From the IMG/VR virus record IMGVR_UViG_3300005663_000086, positions 1 to 44,628 of that record: a stretch of DNA of 44,628 bases, one strand, 5' to 3'. Source of the stretch: a virus. This document shows positions 38,912 to 44,628 of the stretch, piece by piece. The notes beneath the pieces were generated by a model that worked only from the letters and a program-made list of their open reading frames with translations, had not been told where the DNA came from and made no database searches. Position 1 is the first letter of the stretch; the number at the start of each line of letters is the position of its first letter. The position numbers and the translations under genes were made by a program.

Positions 38912-39656
38912 CGAGCTAAGAAACACAGTCCTAGAAATGTGTATCAAGGCTGGCACAGGACACGTTACATCTTGCTTCTCCTGTGTGGAGATTATGGTTG
39001 AACTATTCTATAACAAGATGACCGAGGATGATGTCTTTATTCTAAGTAAGGGTCAGGCTAGTCCTTTAATGTATGCTATCTTGGCTGATAGGGGATTGAT
39101 AGACGAGGGGGAATTATGGAAGTTCGCAACAAAAGATGGTGTCCTTGGTGTCCACTTAGACCATCATATAAACGGGGCTGTGATAACTGCGGGCTCATTA
39201 GGGCACGGCTTGGGTATTGCGACAGGGATAGCAAAGGCAAGAAAGTTAGATGGTAGGCCTGGAATTATATATGTTCTCTTAGGTGATGGTGAGTGTTATG
39301 AAGGATCAGTCTGGGAAGCTGCTATGTATGCGGGTAATGAGAGACTAGATAATCTGGTTGCTATTATTGACCAGAATGGTTATATGGTTACAAGCGGAAC
39401 AAGGCGACTTGAGTTTGTGTGGCAGTCATTTGGTTGGAGCGAGCATCTAATCAAGGGTAACTCTATTGATGATATTCATTCTGCCTTTTACTCTAATTGG
39501 AATAGTCCAGAGGAAAGACACAAGCCCCTAGCTATTATAGCTTTAACTACTAAGGGAAAAGGAATACCCTTTATGGAAGGAAATACTATGTGGCACGGTA
39601 AAGCCCCGCAAGGTAAAGAAGCAGAAAGAGCAAGGAGGGAATTAAATGCCAGCTAA
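38862..39656 (+). CDS. Transketolase, thiamine-pyrophosphate half
   Basis: 264 residues. GTGHVTSCFSCVEIMVELF, FILSKGQASPLMYAILADRG, GAVITAGSLGHGLGIATGIA and the TPP motif GDGECYEGSVWEAAMYAGNERLDNLVAIIDQN are all present, then TTKGKGIPFMEGNTMWHG. Together with the previous gene it equals one transketolase, but the gene order is reversed (C half first), with 50 bases of overlap. It would make sedoheptulose 7-phosphate from xylulose 5-phosphate and ribose 5-phosphate, the substrate of GmhA. Confidence 0.85.
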   Translation: MSTSTSMVKEKTSLKCSELRNTVLEMCIKAGTGHVTSCFSCVEIMVELFYNKMTEDDVFILSKGQASPLMYAILADRGLIDEGELWKFATKDGVLGVHLDHHINGAVITAGSLGHGLGIATGIAKARKLDGRPGIIYVLLGDGECYEGSVWEAAMYAGNERLDNLVAIIDQNGYMVTSGTRRLEFVWQSFGWSEHLIKGNSIDDIHSAFYSNWNSPEERHKPLAIIALTTKGKGIPFMEGNTMWHGKAPQGKEAERARRELNAS

Positions 39657-39777
39657 AACAGAAAAACAACGCAAGTTCTTTGGCGCTGAACTAGGTCGCA
39701 AGAGGGCGGGTAAAAAGACAAGGACTAAACTACCCGAACATAAGCTAGAAGAGTTTGCAAGAAAAAAGAAGAGGTGA
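39646..39777 (+). CDS. DUF3008-like 43-residue protein
   Basis: MPAKTEKQRKFFGAELGRKR then AGKKTRTKLPEHKLEEFARK matches a small phage family starting MPAKS-x-AQ. Often found next to head or tail genes, function unknown. Behind AAGGAGGG, overlapping the transketolase end by 11 bases. Confidence 0.7.
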   Translation: MPAKTEKQRKFFGAELGRKRAGKKTRTKLPEHKLEEFARKKKR

Positions 39778-39780
39778 TGT

Positions 39781-40851
39781 ATGCCAAGAAGTTATGAGGA
39801 AATGAGAAACCTCGCCGAGCAAATTTATCAGGATACTGGTAACTCGGTAGCGGGAACGGTAGAGTGGGATTACTGGATAGAAGAGGGATTGAAGAAATTC
39901 TCTACCTATCGTCCCCACATAACTGAAGTTATCTACAAGATAGAGTCCAGGTATGGCACTGATGCAACAGGGACGGCAAACAAACTAACCGATACCGTGA
40001 AGTCCCAGTTTGTTGCGGGGGATGCTACCGATGAGAAGGTTGTGCATAATATAACTGACCATACCTATGCCGTAGTTCTTGCAAACGACTCCCCATCAGT
40101 TAATGCGCTAAGTGCAGACATTATGGATGCCAATGAGTCTTATCGTATTTATAATAAGAGGTGCTGGAAGAATAACCAAATTTATATTGGCGATGTAACG
40201 GATTATCTTCGGATTGACTCTGTGGAATACCCCCTTGGGACTAAACGGAACTGGGAGCTACCCACCGATGAGATATTGGAGATACTGGTTTCTGAAGTTA
40301 GTGATAGCAACCTCAATGCTACTGATGTTCCCAATATAGATGTTCTGGTAAGGTTTGTTAAATCACATAAGTTAAACCAAATGACTGACCTATCCCTTGC
40401 TGTAGCTAACTCAGCGGGATATGCTGCGGCTGTAACCTCAATGGCAGTAGACGCTGCTTCAACCACAGGAACGGAAGTTATTGAGGCGGGTGAAGAGTTC
40501 CACCTGGCAAACAAGCGATGGACATATACTGTAGCTGCCAGTGCTACAGCATCTACTGGGGGAACAGCTACACTTACCTTCTATCCAGGAGCTGAGGATG
40601 CCGTGATAGACAATGATGTTTTAACCTTTAGAAAGTCTACCCTTAAGCCACAGGATGAAGAGATTTTTGGGCGCTTGGTTGCTGCCAGGGCTGCGATGAG
40701 TGATTCAAGGAGTTTTATAGGTGCCATTAACTTCGGTGGGCTTAACACGCAGCGAGATTACATAGTCTGGAAAAGGGAATTATACGATGAGGTTATTGGT
40801 GAGTTAAGGGGGAGCAAGCCGAGGAGTAAGCGGCTTTATACAAGGGCATGA
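39781..40851 (+). CDS. Head-tail connector or tail structural protein
   Basis: 356 residues. Helical start (SYEEMRNLAEQIYQDTG, WDYWIEEGLKKFSTYRP) as in connector/adaptor proteins, a central region of beta type (TYAVVLANDSP, YRIYNKRCWKNNQIYIGDVTDYL) and an inserted Ala/Thr-rich domain (380-ish bases around 40400-40600). Near the end RRDYIVW-like segments. Its stop overlaps an ATG that was the start of the next gene before the HNH insertion. A role in the neck is inferred. Confidence 0.5.
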   Translation: MPRSYEEMRNLAEQIYQDTGNSVAGTVEWDYWIEEGLKKFSTYRPHITEVIYKIESRYGTDATGTANKLTDTVKSQFVAGDATDEKVVHNITDHTYAVVLANDSPSVNALSADIMDANESYRIYNKRCWKNNQIYIGDVTDYLRIDSVEYPLGTKRNWELPTDEILEILVSEVSDSNLNATDVPNIDVLVRFVKSHKLNQMTDLSLAVANSAGYAAAVTSMAVDAASTTGTEVIEAGEEFHLANKRWTYTVAASATASTGGTATLTFYPGAEDAVIDNDVLTFRKSTLKPQDEEIFGRLVAARAAMSDSRSFIGAINFGGLNTQRDYIVWKRELYDEVIGELRGSKPRSKRLYTRA

Positions 40852-40856
40852 GGATA

Positions 40857-41372
40857 TTACTTCACTCTAAATTCTTTACTGCAATAAGGGCATTTAATAT
40901 TTGCGGTATGCACGTTCCCATTATTACCAGTTACAATTATCGCAAGATTTTCTATTCTGTTGTCACCCTTGTTTTCCCTAGAATTAAGTGGATATTTTGT
41001 ACCCTTATGATGAACAAGTTCCCATCTTTGAAGATTTCTACCAAGGTGTTTAGCCATTACAAGGCGATGCTCGAGAACATGCCTATCCTGACCAGCCATC
41101 GAGTAAAAGAAGTCATTGGGTTGAAGCTTTATTCTAACATAACCCTGTTTGTCAAAAAATCTTCCGCCCTTCCAATTGGGGTTTGCTGGGCCAATGCGAC
41201 TGCTATTTCTAGCGCCACAAGAACGACATCGGGGGTGGGTAGGAACGCCCCTTTTGCACTCAGCCCACCTTTCCCTGCCACAATCTTCGCAAGCAGCCCA
41301 TATGGAGGTTCCGCCCGACGGCTTCTGAGACCGAACTCTAAGATATTTTCTTATCTCACCAAGTTTTGGCAT
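40857..41372 (-). CDS. HNH homing-type endonuclease on the opposite strand
   Basis: 171 residues from ATG 41372 (a longer frame from 41450 runs through the promoter). Zinc finger [82 protein letters not shown], then a C-terminal CPYC. Very similar to the gene at 10760. Its ATG lies six bases after the -10, so the message would be leaderless or nearly so. The only rightward-region gene on the minus strand. Confidence 0.85.
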   Translation of the reverse strand: MPKLGEIRKYLRVRSQKPSGGTSIWAACEDCGRERWAECKRGVPTHPRCRSCGARNSSRIGPANPNWKGGRFFDKQGYVRIKLQPNDFFYSMAGQDRHVLEHRLVMAKHLGRNLQRWELVHHKGTKYPLNSRENKGDNRIENLAIIVTGNNGNVHTANIKCPYCSKEFRVK

Positions 41373-41378
41373 ACATAT

Positions 41379-41407
41379 ATTATACCATATAATCAAAAGG
41401 TTCGCAA
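41379..41407 (-). promoter_or_regulatory. Promoter of the antisense HNH gene
   Basis: On the minus strand TTGCGA (41407-41402), 17-base spacer ending TATGG, perfect TATAAT (41384-41379), then ATG after six bases. Similar in shape to the HNH promoter at 13451. Confidence 0.65.
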
Positions 41408-41418
41408 GGCGGTGTACC

Positions 41419-42792
41419 ATTAGGGTTCTGACGGGCAATTTAGAGGCCAATCAGAAATTAGTTGGAACGGGCAAGGTTCATAGAGAGCCTATATGGAAGA
41501 TTGTCCTCTCAAGAGCAGGACAAGCCACGAAGACCTACTCGCAAACACAGGTTTTAGAGATAGACCATACCGAAGAGGAATTCAGTGGCATAGCCACCGT
41601 TCTAATAGATAACTCTGACAATTCCTTAACAACGATAGACTTTGAGATGTATCAAGGTGTTATCTCTTTGGGATATGTTGACCCCACTAATGGAAATGAA
41701 TTCTCTGCATCCGCACCTTTGTATGTTTTGGGGCAACGCTTCTTTTCCATACAAGGTTTGTTAGTCTGCCAGTTATCTTTGATAGGTATCCCCAATTTAA
41801 TGGCAATGGACAAGGCGGAGTCTGAATTGACTTTAGAAGAGGGGGATGCACGAACAGTTAAAGATTTAATCACGGCTGTTGCCAGAAAGACTCTTACTCC
41901 TTACACGAACTACGAAGATTATACAGTTACTTATGATAGCGAGGATAATGTAATCAATTCCCTTAAACCAAAGACTGCCTTTCAGATAAGTGAAAACGAC
42001 AACCGATTGGAGAAGATTAAGCAACTTATAGGTTGGACTGGCAATAAGATGAGGATGGAGGCCGATGGTAACATTCATACCTTTGACCCTAAAAGTGCTG
42101 TACCATTTGATTATGAGTACAAATTTGATGTTGCCGATGAACACACCTTTTTAAGTAAGGAATTAAGGAACAGGTTTGTCAATCCAAATAAGACTATAGT
42201 TAAGTCATACGAGGGGGACGACCCGCAGTTTTCAGGCAATGATACAAGTGCCACCAGCAACGCTCTATTCCCTAAAACTGAGACACTGAGATTCAGGTTG
42301 GTCTCTAATACTGAGGCATCTAATATCGCATCAGCCAGAATAGAATCACACGAGCTAGACTCCGATGTGGGGGCAGTAACTGTCCCAATGAATGTCGGGC
42401 AAGAGGTTTGGGATTTCATTAAGGTAACAGACTCAAGGCAGGGTGATAGTGTAACGGGTAATGTCAGGTCTTTAAGAAGGCACGTTAAAGTCCCTCTAGG
42501 TGGTGGTAGATTCATCTGGGATACGAGTATTCGGTTTGGAACAGTACCAGGCTTAGCTCCCATTCTGCTAGGGCGAGGGGCTGGTCTGGGGAGTAATCTA
42601 GCAGTATCGGTTCAGGCTTTAATAGAAGCATACAACGGACTACGTGAGGATTTATACGGAGATGACCAGGGTGAAGGTGGTGTACTGGGATTGATAAGAG
42701 ACTTAGCGTTGCACGTTGATGCACATCACGATACCTTTATTACTAAAAATCTACACAGTACAGACACGGCATTTATGCCCGTAGAGGAATAA
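41419..42792 (+). CDS. Tail hub/baseplate-like protein, start disrupted
   Basis: The frame is open from 41329. The protein-like sequence begins RVLTGNLEANQKLVGTGKVH at 41422, with the original ATG 571 bases upstream beyond the HNH insertion. No ATG, GTG or TTG is available near; ATT 41419 behind AAGGCGG is the only start with a plausible RBS (457 residues). The first in-frame ATG is at 41647, which would lose 76 residues. ARTVKDLITAVARKTLTPYTNYEDYTV and KQLIGWTGNKMRMEADGNIHTF resemble hub domains of phage tails. Function by context. Confidence 0.6.
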   Translation: MRVLTGNLEANQKLVGTGKVHREPIWKIVLSRAGQATKTYSQTQVLEIDHTEEEFSGIATVLIDNSDNSLTTIDFEMYQGVISLGYVDPTNGNEFSASAPLYVLGQRFFSIQGLLVCQLSLIGIPNLMAMDKAESELTLEEGDARTVKDLITAVARKTLTPYTNYEDYTVTYDSEDNVINSLKPKTAFQISENDNRLEKIKQLIGWTGNKMRMEADGNIHTFDPKSAVPFDYEYKFDVADEHTFLSKELRNRFVNPNKTIVKSYEGDDPQFSGNDTSATSNALFPKTETLRFRLVSNTEASNIASARIESHELDSDVGAVTVPMNVGQEVWDFIKVTDSRQGDSVTGNVRSLRRHVKVPLGGGRFIWDTSIRFGTVPGLAPILLGRGAGLGSNLAVSVQALIEAYNGLREDLYGDDQGEGGVLGLIRDLALHVDAHHDTFITKNLHSTDTAFMPVEE

Positions 42793-43811
42793 TGGCAATA
42801 GAAGATTTTAATACATATTCAGAAACAGACCCTGGTTCTATGATTGTAAAAGGAACTCGCAGGGTTGAATGGACTGACCTAACGAGAAACAAGGAAGCCT
42901 ATGTCTGGAAGGACAAGACTGCTGGCTTCTTTGATGGCGACTTCACTCACTACTTAACTATCCGTGTTACCGCAGATTTATCGGAGTCTAATGCTCAATT
43001 TAACTACTGGGCATTAGCTAATGTCGTAGATGAGTGGAAAGGCATAGAGGACGCCTCAGAGGATATGCTCGCAATAGCCCATAGTCATCCTACCAGTCCT
43101 GACCGAATAGAACTTAATGTAATTGAAGTAGATGGCGGAGCAAGGTACGGTTCTGTAGACTATGTAATGACCCTAAATACGAACTACTACTTGAAGATAG
43201 TTAGGGACGAGAGCGTAGGAACTTATGGAACAATCTATTGTTATATCTATAGTGATGCTGCTAGAACAACCCTCCTCGCTACAATATCAGTGACTCTACA
43301 TTCCTCCAAGAAAGATTTTAGATATATTTATGGAGTAATGACATATAACGGGGCAACCCCCCACAAGGCTAGCGCTTACTCTGAAGACCTTGAGCTCTTA
43401 GCTTCACTGGAAACACCATCGGTAACCACGTTGTCTATGACAGACTATGCGACTACCACTATTACGGGTAATGGGGTTATTAACAGCTTGGGGCTTTCTG
43501 CTGTTACTGCTCACGGACACGCTTGGAATACAACTATAGACCCTGTTACTGGAGATAATAATGTAGATAATGGTACTGGTAGTTTAGGTGTGTTCACCTC
43601 AGCTATAACAGGTCTAATAGACGGGCAAACCTACTGGGCAAGGGCTTATGCCACCAATTCTGAGGGTACAACTTATGGTGCGAATGTTAAGTTTACTACC
43701 AATCGGAGTAACTTAGAACTGATACCAGGTGAATACTCCATAAAGGGGGAAAAGCTCCATTATGTAAGTAAGACTGGAAAAGAATACGAAGTCCAGGGGA
43801 TAGCGGTATGA
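42792..43811 (+). CDS. Tail fibre/adhesin with fibronectin III domain
   Basis: 339 residues. Residues 1-205 form a jelly-roll like domain (DFTHYLTIRVTADLSESNAQFNYWALANV, TNYYLKIVRDESV, YIYSDAARTTLLATISVTL). Residues 215-305 look like FnIII or Ig (SVTTLSMTDYATTTITGNGVI, LIDGQTYWARAYATNSEGTTYGANVKFT). A short basic end follows. It starts one base over the previous stop and probably binds the host surface. Confidence 0.65.
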   Translation: MAIEDFNTYSETDPGSMIVKGTRRVEWTDLTRNKEAYVWKDKTAGFFDGDFTHYLTIRVTADLSESNAQFNYWALANVVDEWKGIEDASEDMLAIAHSHPTSPDRIELNVIEVDGGARYGSVDYVMTLNTNYYLKIVRDESVGTYGTIYCYIYSDAARTTLLATISVTLHSSKKDFRYIYGVMTYNGATPHKASAYSEDLELLASLETPSVTTLSMTDYATTTITGNGVINSLGLSAVTAHGHAWNTTIDPVTGDNNVDNGTGSLGVFTSAITGLIDGQTYWARAYATNSEGTTYGANVKFTTNRSNLELIPGEYSIKGEKLHYVSKTGKEYEVQGIAV

Positions 43812-44628
43812 CAACAGAAAAGTGGACAGATGGTACAGATAGCTTTATACAGAAGAGCCTGTTTGATGCCCACACAGTTCTTATTGCTATCGCTGATAAT
43901 ACCCCTATAGCGTTAGTCGTTGGCGAGCAAACTGTAGTTGGACGATTGACGGGCGAGAATATCACGGCCGTTGCCATTGGTATCTCAGACAACAATATAG
44001 TACAAATAGACCACGCCACAGCCACTGATAATGACTACGCTAAGTTTACGGCTGCTGGCTTAGAGGGGCGAAGCTTCTCTGAGGTATTAGCAGATTTAAG
44101 CGGGCAAGCTGGGGCTGCTTTTGATTGGAATGGTCAGAACCTTACTAACACTGGTACTATCACAGCCCAGACATCAGTTTGGCATCACGAACATGACCTC
44201 TTTGCTACTTCACTTAATCCAGGAGCTTCAGGGGCAACTAGAACTGCCCCAGATTCAAACACAATCGGTGGGTGGCAACTAAATGCTGCTGGTGAAACAC
44301 TCAACTTCGAGGCTCATATGGAAGCAGAATGGGATGCAAGTAGTGACTTAATAATAAATGCTTGGTGGGAGGTTAATGTAGATAATACGGGGGGTGCTGG
44401 TGGAGATACGGTAGACCTTCAACTGGTTGTTAGATATAAAGGTGAAGGTGAAACAGCTATTAAAACTCAAACGGTAGAAGTAGCCACAACCGTTGGAGCA
44501 TCAGCCAGATATAAGCAGTTTAAGACTACTTTTACGATAGACTATGATGCTGCTAATAATGTGATTGACTCGCTAGATGTTTTATCTTTTGCTCTTAATT
44601 TAGAAACAGACACCAGCGAAGTGCATTT
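43808..44628 (+). CDS. Tail fibre protein, N-terminal part (runs off the window)
   Basis: At least 273 residues. TTEKWTDGTDSFIQKSLFDAH, then ADNTPIALVVGEQTVVGRLTGENITAVAIGISDNNIVQID and FTAAGLEGRSFSEVLADLSGQAGAAFDWNGQNLTNTGTI, a common head of phage fibre shafts, then a beta-sandwich-like module (WQLNAAGETLNFEAHMEAEWDASS). ATGA overlap with the previous gene. Joining to base 1 keeps the frame of the gene at 2-886. Confidence 0.7.
   Translation, partial: MTTEKWTDGTDSFIQKSLFDAHTVLIAIADNTPIALVVGEQTVVGRLTGENITAVAIGISDNNIVQIDHATATDNDYAKFTAAGLEGRSFSEVLADLSGQAGAAFDWNGQNLTNTGTITAQTSVWHHEHDLFATSLNPGASGATRTAPDSNTIGGWQLNAAGETLNFEAHMEAEWDASSDLIINAWWEVNVDNTGGAGGDTVDLQLVVRYKGEGETAIKTQTVEVATTVGASARYKQFKTTFTIDYDAANNVIDSLDVLSFALNLETDTSEVH

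Larger units (their letters stand above)
40854..41421. mobile_element. HNH endonuclease insertion at codon 2 of a tail gene
   Basis: The upstream gene ends GCATGA, giving ATG AGG at 40848-40853. The downstream frame resumes at 41422 as AGG GTT CTG ACG. Removing the segment would restore ATG AGG GTT CTG ACG GGC, a normal start overlapping TGA as elsewhere in this phage. AGG is present at both borders. The insert holds little but the antisense HNH gene and its promoter. No group I (terminal U/G) or group II (GTGYG) borders are seen. Confidence 0.7.

Noticed and set aside
40854-41421. Group I or group II intron carrying the antisense HNH gene
   Set aside because: Borders lack the exon-terminal U and intron-terminal G of group I and the GTGYG start of group II, and there is hardly any sequence beyond the HNH gene to form a core.
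40848-41423. 191-codon plus-strand ORF in this segment
   Set aside because: It is the complement of the HNH gene, with no domain of its own; only its first two codons are probably relics of the tail gene start.
1-44628. CRISPR array
   Set aside because: No regularly spaced direct repeats with unique spacers were seen.

Overview
This window looks like the genome of one double-stranded DNA tailed bacteriophage, possibly complete and circularly permuted. The evidence is a small and a large terminase, portal, scaffold, HK97-type capsid protein and tail fibres, together with dense overlapping ORFs joined by ATGA or TAATG junctions and preceded by GGAGG-type ribosome binding sites. No tape-measure, tail-tube or sheath gene is visible, so a short-tailed (podovirus-like) virion is my best inference. 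The host is not identifiable from the sequence; the sigma-70-like promoters and strong Shine-Dalgarno sites only say bacterial. I see no integrase, DNA polymerase or recognisable endolysin. The fibre gene running off the right edge and the one entering at the left edge are in the same frame, which fits a circular map opened inside a fibre gene.

Layout. 1-1907: fibre C-terminus and small membrane proteins (lysis-like), then a terminator. 1967-14250: a rightward early region that starts with two promoters and a structured RNA. It carries many small unknown genes, a DUF5131-type radical SAM protein, a DnaB/RecA-like ATPase, two DNA methyltransferases, a NinG-like protein, a metallophosphoesterase, a Nmad1-like protein, a nucleoside deoxyribosyltransferase-like protein and two HNH endonucleases. 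14298-15909: a leftward island of about nine tiny genes with its own consensus promoter. 15940-16590: a divergent control region followed by a non-coding stretch with a structured RNA and a tRNA-Leu-like sequence. 16599-29350: packaging and head genes, including a 1738-residue protein probably carried in the virion, and a Mu Com-like zinc finger.

29434-39656 is the unusual part. Inside the structural module lies a set of metabolic genes: a family 2 glycosyltransferase, two probable B12-binding radical SAM proteins, a third radical SAM protein, a shortened GmhA-like isomerase, an HddA-like heptose kinase, and a transketolase split into two genes in reversed order. Transketolase makes sedoheptulose 7-phosphate, GmhA isomerises it to heptose 7-phosphate and HddA phosphorylates that, so together they suggest a phage-encoded heptose branch feeding a glycan or a modified sugar. 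LamG-like and other structural proteins are interleaved with these genes, which makes virion or host-surface glycan modification a reasonable but unproven hypothesis.

39781-44628 holds connector, tail and fibre genes. One is interrupted at its second codon by an antisense HNH endonuclease insertion. At least four HNH genes are present, two of them carrying their own consensus promoters.
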